Origin: an uncultured Acidobacteriaceae bacterium
GTDB taxonomy: Bacteria; Acidobacteriota; Terriglobia; Terriglobales; Acidobacteriaceae
DNA length: 64,000 bases
Assembly: GCA_937879855.1 (NCBI GenBank)
Contig: CALFMO010000041.1
Span: 59,711 to 123,710 of the forward strand
Direction of reading: 5' to 3'
Below are positions 17,569 to 26,126 of the stretch, piece by piece (the stretch's first letter is position 1; each line of letters opens with the position of its first letter). The translations under genes and the position numbers were made by a program. The notes below the pieces were generated by a model, which worked only from the letters and a program-made list of their open reading frames with translations, searched no databases and had not been told where the DNA came from.

Positions 17569-18093
17569 TCAGTCCTCCACCCTTCTGGCCGGCGCACTCG
17601 GAGGTTTGCTGGCGAGAACCACCGCTCCCATGATTGCGATCAAGATGAGCACGGAAGTGATTTCAAACGGCAGCAAGAACTCGTGGAAGAGCAACTGCCC
17701 GATGGTATTGGGATCGCCCGGAAGAGCGCCGGCGGCGACCGCTTCAGTTCCGGAATGCCGCAGTACTACCCAGCCTAGCAGGATGCCTCCCAACAGCAGT
17801 CCCGGAATGCCAAATAGAATTGCCACCCGGCTGCCCTTGGTACGCTCTTCCACTCCGGCATTCAAGAGCATGATGGTAAACACGAACAACACCATGATGG
17901 CGCCGGCATAAACAATGACCTGTACAGCGGCGACGAATTCTGCACCCAGCAGCAGGTATTCGCCCGCAAGCGCAGCCATCACCGCGATCAACGATAGCGC
18001 GCCATTGATTGGATGTCGCTGAGCCAGCAGATTCACCGCCCCCGCCACGCAGACGGCCCCGAAAGCCAGGAACAGGATTAAGTGCACATTCAT
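17569..18093 (-). CDS. nuoJ: NADH-quinone oxidoreductase subunit J
   Basis: Five-helix membrane subunit of complex I, 174 residues. It contains GAEFVAAVQVIVYAGAIMVL, the conserved pi-bulge helix of NuoJ, followed by FVFTIMLLNAG. The preceding gene on this strand is nuoH, not nuoI: the 109-nt gap holds only a hairpin repeat. Confidence 0.95.
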   Translation of the reverse strand: MNVHLILFLAFGAVCVAGAVNLLAQRHPINGALSLIAVMAALAGEYLLLGAEFVAAVQVIVYAGAIMVLFVFTIMLLNAGVEERTKGSRVAILFGIPGLLLGGILLGWVVLRHSGTEAVAAGALPGDPNTIGQLLFHEFLLPFEITSVLILIAIMGAVVLASKPPSAPARRVED

Positions 18094-18114
18094 GAGATCA
18101 GGTTTCGACCTTTT

Positions 18115-18183
18115 AGTGGCCAGTGGTCAGTGCGTAGTGATCAGTCAAGAACGTCAGGTTCAGTAAACTGACCACTGGCAACT
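18115..18183. repeat. Inverted repeat in the nuoH-nuoJ spacer
   Basis: Left arm 18115-18131 (AGTGGCCAGTGGTCAGT) and right arm 18167-18183 are complementary with one mismatch. The same motif core (ACTGACCACTGGC) recurs near 31687. The arms flank exactly the position where nuoI stands in the usual operon. Confidence 0.7.
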
Positions 18184-18202
18184 GGGCACTGAACACTGCG
18201 TT

Positions 18203-19243
18203 TCACCACGCTACCGCAATCGCGGTAGCAATCAGATTCGCCAGCGCCAGCGGTAGCAGGAACTTCCAGCCAAACGCCATCAACTGGTCGTAACGGAAAC
18301 GCGGCAGCGTGCCGCGCACCCAGATATACAGAAAGAGAAAGACAAACACCTTTGCCACGAACCAGAACACCGGCAAAATTTCCTGCAGGATAGTCGGGCC
18401 GAAGAGGGGCCCGTGCCATCCGCCAAAAAATAAAAGCGTCGCCAGGCAGGCCACCGTAATCATGTTCGCGTACTCCGCCATGAAGAACATGGCAAATTTC
18501 ATTGCGCTGTATTCGGTGTGATAGCCCGCCACAAGCTCCGTCTCCGCTTCGGGCAAGTCAAACGGAATGCGGTTCGTCTCCGCATATGCCGCCATCAGGT
18601 AGCAAAAGAAGCCAATAACTTGTCCGTGAAAAATATTCCAACGCGGAATGAATCCCCAGAAGTGTCCGCCCTGCGCATCCACGATCGTGCGCAGGCTGAA
18701 GCTGCCCGACATGATTAGCACGCCCACCAGCGAAAGGCCCAGCGAGATCTCGTAGCTCACCATCTGAGCACTCGCCCGCAGTCCGCCGAGCAGGGAATAT
18801 TTGTTGTTCGACGACCATCCCGCCAGGGCCACGCCGTATACGCCGATCGAGGTCACGCCCAGAATCAGCAAAAGTCCCGTGTTCACGTCGGTAGTGATCT
18901 GTAGCGGAATACTGTAGCCGCCAATCATCACTGCATTCCCAAACGGAATTACCGAGATCGATGTGAGCGCGAAGACGACCGCGATCAGCGGCGCCGCGAT
19001 GAACAGGGGCTTGTAGACGTGCGGCGGAGTCAGGTCTTCTTTGAATAGAAATTTTATCCCGTCGGCCGCCGGCTGCAGCAAGCCAAACGGGCCGACCCGC
19101 GTGGGTCCCCAGCGATTCTGCATGTGGCCGACCACCTTGCGTTCCAGCCAGACAGTGTAGGCGACCGCGGTGAGCAGCACGCCCAGAACGATCGCCGACT
19201 TGATCACCGACGCCAGGATGAAAAGCCAGATGGGCAACGCCAC
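18203..19243 (-). CDS. nuoH: NADH-quinone oxidoreductase subunit H
   Basis: Quinone-site membrane subunit of complex I. 346 residues from a GTG start preceded by AAGG. Signature segments are ERKVVGHMQNRWGPTRVG, LLQPAADGIKFLFKED, ETNRIPFDLPEAETELVAGY (conserved charged loop near the quinone pocket) and RGTLPRFRYDQLMAFGWK. Its start is 41 nt after the nuoG stop. Confidence 0.96.
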   Translation of the reverse strand: MALPIWLFILASVIKSAIVLGVLLTAVAYTVWLERKVVGHMQNRWGPTRVGPFGLLQPAADGIKFLFKEDLTPPHVYKPLFIAAPLIAVVFALTSISVIPFGNAVMIGGYSIPLQITTDVNTGLLLILGVTSIGVYGVALAGWSSNNKYSLLGGLRASAQMVSYEISLGLSLVGVLIMSGSFSLRTIVDAQGGHFWGFIPRWNIFHGQVIGFFCYLMAAYAETNRIPFDLPEAETELVAGYHTEYSAMKFAMFFMAEYANMITVACLATLLFFGGWHGPLFGPTILQEILPVFWFVAKVFVFLFLYIWVRGTLPRFRYDQLMAFGWKFLLPLALANLIATAIAVAW

Positions 19244-19284
19244 GCCTTGCTTCCTCTCTTGCTCAGAAAAACGGTGCTAAGAAA

Positions 19285-21696
19285 CTAGTCCGCGGCAACT
19301 TCCGCAGGTTTGACTTCGTGACTCTCGATGACCGACTTCAATGTGTGCGAGTATCGTCCCAGGGTGCCCGACGTGAACAGCGTGTCGTGAGCCGGCTGAA
19401 TCGATTCCGCCTTGTGTGCCGCGCCCGGTCCGGTCTTGGTCATTGAGGTATGCTCGCTGTTGCCCGCCAGAAGATTCGCGCGCGAGATGTCATAACCGGG
19501 AACCAGCCGCTGAATTTCGTCGAGAATCGCCATGGGATCGAGCGGGCTCAACTTCGGCTCCAGTCCTTGCATCTCGAGCCACACCGCGTGACGGTCGGCC
19601 TCACCCGATTGCGCGCCGCGCGACTGCCCCATATCCGCTCGCGTACCGCCGCCGAATGGAACCAGCTTGCGAACCTCGAAGCCCATGGCGTCGGCGATAC
19701 GAACCATCATTTCGAAATCAGATTTCGTGCCTGACACTTCGCCTGCCTTCTTCACCAGTTGCACATCGCCGCAAGTGTTGGTCATCGTGCCGCCTTTTTC
19801 GTAGGCGTTAGCCGCGGGCAGCACCACGTCGGCCATGACTGCGGTCTCTGTCAAAAACATGTCCTGCACAACGACGAAGCTGTTGGAGAACGCGAAGGGA
19901 TCGATGTTCAGCCGCCCCACTGGATTCGAACCGACAACGTACAGCGCTTTCAACTTGCCGCTCTTGCCCGCCTCCACCATGCCCGCAAGGTCGAGCCCGG
20001 CAGTCTCCGGGACGCCCCACTCTCGATGGAATTCGCTGGCTCCCGGCACCGGGTGATAGCCGGGCAGCAAGTCGGGGTAAAGGCCCATATCTGCTGCCCC
20101 GCGCGAGTTTGCGTAATCAGAAAGGCAGATGAACCTGGCTCCAGGCATGGCCGATCCCCACTTCACGAGCGAAGCAATGTCGTTGCCGCGAATCTCCGAA
20201 CCAAAAATAATGACGAGATTCTGTTCGCCGCGCAGTTTTTCACGCAGCGCAATCCATTGCTCGCGCGCAGCAGAACCATGTGGGGACGGGCCCATTGGCC
20301 CGTCCTGCGCGGGCGGTTGGCCCGCACGAGCGTCGCTCGCGATCGCTCCTAATGCCCCATCGTCGCCCGCCAGGAAGCTTGCTAACTTTCTCTCGGCTCC
20401 CGCTGCGATCTGCATGAAGCTCGTCGCCTGCCGGCGAAGCTTGATCGGCGCCGAGTTCACCACGTACAACCGCGCCCGGTGCAGCCGGACATTATTCCGA
20501 ATCTGCCACGCCAGCAGCGGATGCTGCTCAGTGGGATCGTTGCCGATCAGCAGCATCGCCGAGGCGTTGAAAACGTCTGCCATGCTAGCAGTCAAGTCGG
20601 GCTTGCCACGCAACGACGCCGCCAGGGTAGGGAAGTCGGCGGTCCGATGATGATCGACATTGTTCGTCTTCAACACCACGCGCGCGAACTTCGACAGCAA
20701 GTACGCCTCTTCATTTGTTGTCCGCGTCGAGCCGATCACGCCGATCGCCGATCCGCCGTCCTTATCGCGAACTTGAGCAAACTTTTTTCCTACGAGCTCG
20801 AAGGCCTCTTCCCACGAACTGGGAGTCAGCTTTCCATTCTTGCGGATCAACGGCTGCGTCACCCGCTCTTTATGATTCGCGAAATCAAACGCGTACCGTC
20901 CCTTGATGCAAAGGAAGTCGCCGTTCGTGCCGCTCTTGTCGCGGTTGTCCCCGCGCACAATCTCCATCCCCGTATCCGAACGCCGAACGCCTAGGGTGGT
21001 TTTGCAGCCGTCGCCGCAATGTGTACACACCGTACCCACATGCGTCATCTCCCACGGCCGCGTCTTGTAGCGATACGCGCCCGAGGTGAGAGCGCCGACC
21101 GGGCAAATGTCGATGCACATGCCGCACTCTTCGCACTCCAAATGATCTTCCTTATTGGGAGCGATCAGCGAACTCACGCCGCGGTTTTGCACGCCCAGGG
21201 CCCACACGTCCATGCCTTCGCCGCACACCCGCACGCAGCGGTAACAAAGAATGCAGCGCGGCCGGTCGAAGAACACCACCGGGGACCATTGCTGCTCATC
21301 CTTGTGGTTCTTCGCCTCCATGAATTTCGATTCCGCGGCGCCGTAGGAGAACGTCATGTCCTGCAATTCGCACTCGCCGCCCGCGTCGCACACCGGGCAA
21401 TCCAGCGGATGGTTTCCCAGCAACATCTCGATCATCGATTTGCGAGCCTGCTTGACCTCGTCACTGTTGCTGGTGACAATCATGCCCTCGCTGACCACGG
21501 TGGTGCATGCCGTCTGCAGCTTCGGCATCTTTTCGATCTTCACCAGGCACATGCGGCAAGCGCCCTGCAGTGAAAGATTCGGGTAATAGCAAAACGAGGG
21601 CACCTCGATGCCTACGCTCTTGCATGCTTCGATCAGCAGCGTCCCCGCAGGAGCCGTGACTTTCTTTCCGTCGACCGTAAGATTCACATCAGCCAT
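19285..21696 (-). CDS. nuoG: NADH-quinone oxidoreductase subunit G
   Basis: Iron-sulfur subunit of the complex I arm. 803 residues from ATG 21696, where MADVNLTV begins the 2Fe-2S domain; an ATG at 21771 lies in repeat DNA and is rejected. Ligands are Cys36, Cys47, Cys50 and Cys64 for the 2Fe-2S cluster, then HPLDCPVCDAGGEC (His-Cys3 cluster), CILCYRCVRVC and CEECGMCIDICP (4Fe-4S), then CTHCGDGC at the start of the molybdopterin-oxidoreductase-like domain. Around nt 20284-20339 the frame crosses three back-to-back hairpins encoding a Gly/Ala/Pro-rich stretch (RAGQPPAQDGPMGPSP) that looks like an in-frame palindromic insertion. Confidence 0.95.
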   Translation of the reverse strand: MADVNLTVDGKKVTAPAGTLLIEACKSVGIEVPSFCYYPNLSLQGACRMCLVKIEKMPKLQTACTTVVSEGMIVTSNSDEVKQARKSMIEMLLGNHPLDCPVCDAGGECELQDMTFSYGAAESKFMEAKNHKDEQQWSPVVFFDRPRCILCYRCVRVCGEGMDVWALGVQNRGVSSLIAPNKEDHLECEECGMCIDICPVGALTSGAYRYKTRPWEMTHVGTVCTHCGDGCKTTLGVRRSDTGMEIVRGDNRDKSGTNGDFLCIKGRYAFDFANHKERVTQPLIRKNGKLTPSSWEEAFELVGKKFAQVRDKDGGSAIGVIGSTRTTNEEAYLLSKFARVVLKTNNVDHHRTADFPTLAASLRGKPDLTASMADVFNASAMLLIGNDPTEQHPLLAWQIRNNVRLHRARLYVVNSAPIKLRRQATSFMQIAAGAERKLASFLAGDDGALGAIASDARAGQPPAQDGPMGPSPHGSAAREQWIALREKLRGEQNLVIIFGSEIRGNDIASLVKWGSAMPGARFICLSDYANSRGAADMGLYPDLLPGYHPVPGASEFHREWGVPETAGLDLAGMVEAGKSGKLKALYVVGSNPVGRLNIDPFAFSNSFVVVQDMFLTETAVMADVVLPAANAYEKGGTMTNTCGDVQLVKKAGEVSGTKSDFEMMVRIADAMGFEVRKLVPFGGGTRADMGQSRGAQSGEADRHAVWLEMQGLEPKLSPLDPMAILDEIQRLVPGYDISRANLLAGNSEHTSMTKTGPGAAHKAESIQPAHDTLFTSGTLGRYSHTLKSVIESHEVKPAEVAAD
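20284..20339. repeat. Three tandem palindromes inserted in frame within nuoG
   Basis: Perfect hairpins follow one another: GGACGGGCC/GGCCCGTCC (20284-20305), GCGGGC/GCCCGC (20309-20325) and CGAGCG/CGCTCG (20327-20339). They are typical intergenic hairpins, yet here they lie inside an intact reading frame and add about 19 low-complexity residues. Confidence 0.65.
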
Positions 21697-21722
21697 AATC
21701 AAGAATTCCGTAACGCCAGCCC

Positions 21723-21838
21723 GTAGCGCCGGCGACCCGCCGGGTGTCGCGAGGGCGTCTCGCTCTCGCACTCAATAAGCAATCGAAACCTGCGCGCGTT
21801 CGCCCGCACTTAGGGTCAGCGAGACGCCGGCGCTACGC
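21723..21838. repeat. Inverted repeat across the nuoF-nuoG spacer and the nuoF stop codon
   Basis: GTAGCGCCGGCG near 21723 is repeated in inverse as CGCCGGCGCTAC near 21826-21837, and GAGGGCGTCTCGC is matched by GCGAGACGCC. The right arm includes the nuoF stop codon (21833-21835). The element fills the 136-nt spacer. Confidence 0.65.
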
Positions 21839-23146
21839 GAGCACCGGTTCGGCCGCATTTTCTTTCTCAAACGGGCACGGGCGACCTTCCAAATGCTCCT
21901 CGAACTCTTTTCTGAACTTTTTCACGAACGCAATGGTCGGCATCGCCGCGGCGTCGCCCAACGGACAAAACGTCCGCCCCAGCATGTTCTCCGCCAGATA
22001 TTGCATGTTGTCGATGTCTTTCTTCACGCCGCCTCCCGCATGAAAGCGAATCAGCGTCTTCTTCAGCCAGTCTGTCCCCTCGCGGCACGGAATGCACCAT
22101 CCGCAACTTTCATGTTGGTAAAACTTCATGGTCCGCAGCGCGAATTTCACGATGCACTGTGCATCGTCGACAACGACTACACCCCCCGAACCCAGCATCG
22201 ACCCGGCCTTCTGCACGGAATCGAAGTCCATTGCCACGTCAATTTCGTCCGCCGTAAGGCACGGACACGAGGCCCCGCCCGGCACCACCGCCTTCAGTTC
22301 GCGCCCGTTGGGAATGCCGCCGCCCACGTCGTAAATCATCTTCCGCAGGTTGTAGCCCATCGGTAGTTCGTACACGCCGGGCTTGGCGATATTGCCACTC
22401 AGGCAAAACAGCCGCGTGCCACCGTTTTTCGGTGTCCCCAACTTCGCGAACCAGTCCGCACCGCCGAGAATAATGTGAGGAACATTGGCCAGCGTCTCAG
22501 CATTATTAATCACCGTCGGTCCGCCCCACAGCCCAACCACGGCAGGGAACGGTGGACGAATGCGCGGAATGCCGCGCTTGCCCTCGAGCGATTCCATCAG
22601 CGCCGACTCCTCGCCCACTTCGTAGGCGCCCGCGCCGCCGTGCCAGTAAATATCCAAGTCGCGCCCGCTCCCGAAAATATTCTTGCCGACGAATCCCTTG
22701 GCATAAGCGTCGCGAATCGCCTTCTGCATGATGATCGAAAGATATCGGTACTCGCCGCGAATATAGATGTAGCCGCTCTTCGCCCCCACCGCCAGCGCGC
22801 CAATCATGACGCCCTCGATCACCGAGTGCGGGTCATGCTCGAAAATCAGCCGGTCTTTGCAAGTTCCCGGTTCGCTCTCGTCGCCGTTGCACAAAACATA
22901 TTTTGGCTTGGCCGATTGCTTGGGCACGAACGACCACTTCATCCCGGTAGAAAATCCCGCCCCGCCGCGCCCTCGCAACCCGGAATTCTTGACCTCAGCA
23001 ATAATCGCGTCCGGTTCCATGGCGAGCGCCTTCTGCACGGCCTTGTAGCCGTCCAGTTCGACATAGCGGTCGATGTTAGTCGCACCAAGGCCAAAGCGCC
23101 GTGAGACGACCTTTACTTCGTCGGGATGGAAAACCAAGTCAGCCAT
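21833..23146 (-). CDS. nuoF: NADH-quinone oxidoreductase subunit F
   Basis: NADH- and FMN-binding subunit that starts electron entry into complex I. 437 residues. Visible motifs are GLRGRGGAGFSTGMKW (nucleotide loop), CNGDESEPGTCKDR (FMN site), GAYEVGEESALMESLEGKRG and ESCGWCIPCREGTDW, with the distal CPLGD cysteine completing the 4Fe-4S ligands. The last codons run into a hairpin repeat. It lies 100 nt after nuoE, again with an inverted repeat in the gap. Confidence 0.96.
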   Translation of the reverse strand: MADLVFHPDEVKVVSRRFGLGATNIDRYVELDGYKAVQKALAMEPDAIIAEVKNSGLRGRGGAGFSTGMKWSFVPKQSAKPKYVLCNGDESEPGTCKDRLIFEHDPHSVIEGVMIGALAVGAKSGYIYIRGEYRYLSIIMQKAIRDAYAKGFVGKNIFGSGRDLDIYWHGGAGAYEVGEESALMESLEGKRGIPRIRPPFPAVVGLWGGPTVINNAETLANVPHIILGGADWFAKLGTPKNGGTRLFCLSGNIAKPGVYELPMGYNLRKMIYDVGGGIPNGRELKAVVPGGASCPCLTADEIDVAMDFDSVQKAGSMLGSGGVVVVDDAQCIVKFALRTMKFYQHESCGWCIPCREGTDWLKKTLIRFHAGGGVKKDIDNMQYLAENMLGRTFCPLGDAAAMPTIAFVKKFRKEFEEHLEGRPCPFEKENAAEPVLA

Positions 23147-23159
23147 GAAAGAAATCGTA

Positions 23160-23236
23160 GATTGATGATTTTTGATTGCTGATTGAAAACCGTGTGTGCC
23201 GAAAGTCTTTCAATCTGGAATCAAAAATCAACAATC
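23160..23236. repeat. Inverted repeat in the nuoE-nuoF spacer
   Basis: Two 29-nt arms, 23160-23188 and 23208-23236, are complementary with a few mismatches (core GATTTTTGATT / AATCAAAAATC). The hairpin almost fills the 100-nt spacer. Confidence 0.7.
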
Positions 23237-23246
23237 AGAAATTGTT

Positions 23247-23729
23247 TTACTGCGTTCCCGTCTTCCTATACTCGTCCAGAATCCGGTCCATCTTCTCCGC
23301 CGTCAGGTTCTCGTGAAAATCGTAATTGACCTGCGCCGCGGGAGCCCAGCTGCAGGCCCCGATGCACTCCACTTCCTCCAACGTAAACAGGCCGTCCGGC
23401 GTGGTCTGCTTGTGTCCAATGCCCAGCTTCTTGGCGCAGTGCTGCAGGAGTTCCTCCCCCCCGCGGACCATGCAACTGATGTTGGTGCAGACCTGCACGT
23501 TGAACTTGCCACGCGGCTTGGTGGTCAGCATGGAGTAGTAGCTGATCACGTTGCGCACTTCAAGTTCCGTCAAATCAAGCCGCGACGCGATCTCTGCAAT
23601 GACTTCATCCGACAGAAATCCAATCTCGTCCTGCGCATAGAGCAGCGTCGGCACCAGCGCCGAGCGCTTTGTCGGATAGTGCGGCACCATCTCCGCAAAC
23701 CGCGTTTCGAATTCTTCCGAAAACTTCAT
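23247..23729 (-). CDS. nuoE: NADH-quinone oxidoreductase subunit E
   Basis: Thioredoxin-like 2Fe-2S subunit of the NADH module, 160 residues, normal length. The cluster ligands are in VCTNISCMVRGG and VECIGACSWAPAAQVN. Pairs with NuoF directly downstream. The gap to nuoD (97 nt) holds another inverted repeat. No Shine-Dalgarno sequence is evident. Confidence 0.95.
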   Translation of the reverse strand: MKFSEEFETRFAEMVPHYPTKRSALVPTLLYAQDEIGFLSDEVIAEIASRLDLTELEVRNVISYYSMLTTKPRGKFNVQVCTNISCMVRGGEELLQHCAKKLGIGHKQTTPDGLFTLEEVECIGACSWAPAAQVNYDFHENLTAEKMDRILDEYRKTGTQ

Positions 23730-23734
23730 TCAAT

Positions 23735-23821
23735 TTGGTAATTGTGTAATTTGGTAATCGGGAAAGGGAACACACAGCGCGCGTCTCAATTTCCCAATTA
23801 CCAAATTTCCCAATTACTCAA
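23735..23821. repeat. Inverted repeat in the nuoD-nuoE spacer
   Basis: AT-rich arms near 23735-23765 and 23789-23821 are complementary over about 30 nt (TTTGGTAAT... / ATTACCAAAT...). The layout matches the nuoE-nuoF spacer, with a different sequence. Confidence 0.65.
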
Positions 23822-23826
23822 TCCGC

Positions 23827-25032
23827 TTACCGGTCAATCTCTCCCAACACGATGTCGATCGACCCAATCGCCGCCACCACGTCGGCCAGCAACCGTCCTT
23901 CGCACATCTTCGGCAGTGTCTGCAAATTCGCCAGGCAAGCCGCTCGCATGTGCACGCGATATGGCTTCGCAGTCCCGTCGCTGACGACGTAGTAGCCCAT
24001 CTCTCCCCGCGGTGACTCGACCGCCTGATATACCTCACCCGCCGGCACCGCAAAGCCTTCCGTAATAATCTTGAAGTGATAGATGAGCGCTTCCATCTGC
24101 GTCTTCATCTTTTCGCGGTCGGGCAGCACGATGCCCGGCGCGTCCGCCTTGATCGGACCTTCCGGCATGCCGTCCAGCGCTTGCCTCACAATCGCCGTCG
24201 ATTCACGCAACTCCTGCACCCGGCACATGTATCGTGCGAACACATCACCTTCCTGCGACACCGGCACTTTGAACTGAAACTTTTCGTAGCTCGAGTACGG
24301 CATATCCCGCCGCAGATCGAAGTCGACCCCGCTGCCGCGCAGCGTCGGTCCGCTTGCGCCCAGCGCAATCGCGTCGTCCGCCGTCATCCGAGCCACGCCC
24401 TTAGTTCGCATGCCCCAAATCGGGTTCCCGGTCAGCAGATTCTCGTACTCGTCCACCTTCGACGGAAAATAGCCGGCGAACTCTCGCACCCGGTCGAAGA
24501 ATCCCAACGGCGGCTCCAGCGCGATTCCGCCGACGCGGAAGTATGACGTCATCATCCGCTGCCCGCTGGCCATCTCAAAAATCTTCAAAATTTCTTCACG
24601 CTCGCGGAAGCAATATAAGAAGACCGTGAGCGCGCCAATATCCATGGCGTGTGTGCCCAGCCATACCAGGTGCGAATTGATGCGCGTTAATTCATTCAGC
24701 AGCACCCGCAGCCACTGCGCCTTGGGCGGAATTTCCAGCCCCAGCAACTTCTCCACCGCGAGCACGTAGCATAGATTGTTGGTCATGGGGCACAGGTAAT
24801 CGATGCGGTCGGTCAGCGGCACCACCTGCTGGTAGAACTTGGCTTCGCAAGTTTTCTCGATCCCGGTGTGCAGATAGCCGATGTCGGGCATCATGCGCAC
24901 CACGGTTTCGCCATCAATCTCCAGCAGCACGCGCAGCACTCCGTGGGTCGACGGATGTTGCGGACCCATGTTCAGGATCATGGTGCGATCCTGCCCGGGT
25001 TCCAGCACCGGAGTGGGAGTCAGATGGGCCAC
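23827..25032 (-). CDS. nuoD: NADH-quinone oxidoreductase subunit D
   Basis: 49-kDa quinone-site subunit of the peripheral arm, 401 residues. Start set at GTG 25032, which overlaps the nuoC stop by one base (TAGTG) with GGAGGG 9 nt upstream; a longer frame from 25083 would lie inside nuoC. Motifs are LNMGPQHPSTHGVLR, containing the conserved His near the quinone head, GYLHTGIEK, PLTDRIDYL and ESPRGEMGYYVVSDG. The partner that carries cluster N2, NuoB, is not encoded in this operon. Confidence 0.95.
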   Translation of the reverse strand: MAHLTPTPVLEPGQDRTMILNMGPQHPSTHGVLRVLLEIDGETVVRMMPDIGYLHTGIEKTCEAKFYQQVVPLTDRIDYLCPMTNNLCYVLAVEKLLGLEIPPKAQWLRVLLNELTRINSHLVWLGTHAMDIGALTVFLYCFREREEILKIFEMASGQRMMTSYFRVGGIALEPPLGFFDRVREFAGYFPSKVDEYENLLTGNPIWGMRTKGVARMTADDAIALGASGPTLRGSGVDFDLRRDMPYSSYEKFQFKVPVSQEGDVFARYMCRVQELRESTAIVRQALDGMPEGPIKADAPGIVLPDREKMKTQMEALIYHFKIITEGFAVPAGEVYQAVESPRGEMGYYVVSDGTAKPYRVHMRAACLANLQTLPKMCEGRLLADVVAAIGSIDIVLGEIDR

Positions 25033-25529
25033 TAGCGGTAGCCCTCCACCGGATAATCTTTGCGCAGCGGGTGGCCTTCCCAATCCTCGGGCATCAGAAT
25101 GCGCCGTAGATAAGGATGCCCGGTGAAGCGAATTCCAAACAGATCGAAAACTTCGCGCTCAAAGTAATTTGCGCCCGGCCACACCGGCGTGACCGACTCA
25201 ACCACCGGGCTAGAGCTGTTCAAGCGAACCTTAAGCCGAACTCGTTCTTTGGCTGGAATCGAAAGCAGATGATAGATGACTTCAAACCTGGGTTCCGACG
25301 GATACCAGTCCACACACGTCACATCGGAAAGAAAATTGAAGGGACACGCCGAGTCTTCTTTCAGTACGACGCAGGCCTCGCGAATGTGGTCGCGTTCCAC
25401 ATAAATCGTCATCTCGTCGCGATCGAACTTCGCGCCGGTAACGGCCTCGGCGTTCCAGCCGAGCAGGCGGGCGACGGCGGGATGATTCTTCAATTCCTGC
25501 AGATCGGTAATCGCCGGAACCAGCGCCAT
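25032..25529 (-). CDS. nuoC: NADH-quinone oxidoreductase subunit C
   Basis: 30-kDa subunit of the peripheral arm, 165 residues. The start ATG 25529 shares its A with the nuoA stop (TGATG), so translation is coupled. The C-terminus shows the signature FEREVFDLFGIRFTGHPYLR and MPEDWEGHPLRKDY. It follows nuoA directly where nuoB is expected in the usual order. Confidence 0.95.
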   Translation of the reverse strand: MALVPAITDLQELKNHPAVARLLGWNAEAVTGAKFDRDEMTIYVERDHIREACVVLKEDSACPFNFLSDVTCVDWYPSEPRFEVIYHLLSIPAKERVRLKVRLNSSSPVVESVTPVWPGANYFEREVFDLFGIRFTGHPYLRRILMPEDWEGHPLRKDYPVEGYR

Positions 25530-25924
25530 CAGAAGTTCCCCCGTCGCGGAGAGGTCTCGCCCCAGTCCAAAACGCCTTTCTTCCAGACGTAAAAGAATCC
25601 GACGAGGAAAATCCCGATGTATACCAGCATTTCCCACAACCCAAAGCGCTTCAGATCGCGCAAAATGATGGCCCAGGGGTAGATAAAAACGGCTTCAACA
25701 TCGAACAGAATGAACAACATGGCGACCAGATAGAACTTTACCGAGAAGCGCTGCCGGGAGTCGCCCACCGGGGTCATGCCGCATTCGTAAGGCGAGAGTT
25801 TGGCGCGGGTGGGTTTACGCTGCCCGATCAGCCACGAAAGCAGCACAATCGCAGTCGCAATCCCGCCTGCCATAAGAATATGGATCAAAAACGGAAGGTA
25901 GCGTGCGAAGTAATTGTCGGGCAT
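25529..25924 (-). CDS. nuoA: NADH-quinone oxidoreductase subunit A
   Basis: First gene of the operon. A three-helix membrane subunit, 131 residues, with SPYECGMTPVGDSRQRFSVK (conserved Cys loop) and FDVEAVFIYPWAIILRDL. A strong promoter precedes it. Directly before the ATG the mRNA reads CCTCCTCCT, the complement of a Shine-Dalgarno sequence, and no real Shine-Dalgarno is seen. Confidence 0.95.
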   Translation of the reverse strand: MPDNYFARYLPFLIHILMAGGIATAIVLLSWLIGQRKPTRAKLSPYECGMTPVGDSRQRFSVKFYLVAMLFILFDVEAVFIYPWAIILRDLKRFGLWEMLVYIGIFLVGFFYVWKKGVLDWGETSPRRGNF

Positions 25925-25972
25925 AGGAGGAGGTATATATAATTCGCGCCAAGCTTCACTTAAACGTTCTAG

Positions 25973-26000
25973 ATTATGGGCTTACACTCAACAGTGTCAA
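25973..26000 (-). promoter_or_regulatory. Promoter of the nuo operon
   Basis: TTGACA (26000-25995), 16-nt spacer, CATAAT (25978-25973) on the minus strand, about 49 nt upstream of the nuoA ATG. It is the best sigma70-type promoter in the window. Confidence 0.75.
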
Positions 26001-26021
26001 GCGAACGAGAGGAGATTTTGC

Positions 26022-26122
26022 GATTGTGTGATCTGGTGATTGAGTGATTGAAAGTTAATCTGGAAATTGCAGGAAGAGCAGGTTTTCAATCGCGAAATCA
26101 CTCAATCACTCAATGATTCAAT
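26022..26122. repeat. Inverted repeat between the nuo promoter and the next gene
   Basis: GATTGAGTGATTGAAA (about 26037-26052) and a right arm at about 26082-26120 (TTTCAATCGCGAAATCACTC) are complementary in large part. The tract repeats GATTGAGTGATT and its complement several times. Confidence 0.6.
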
Positions 26123-26126
26123 CCCC

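Noticed and set aside
21697..21771. Longer nuoG start
   Set aside because: The added segment is repeat DNA, and MADVNLTV at 21696 is the family start.
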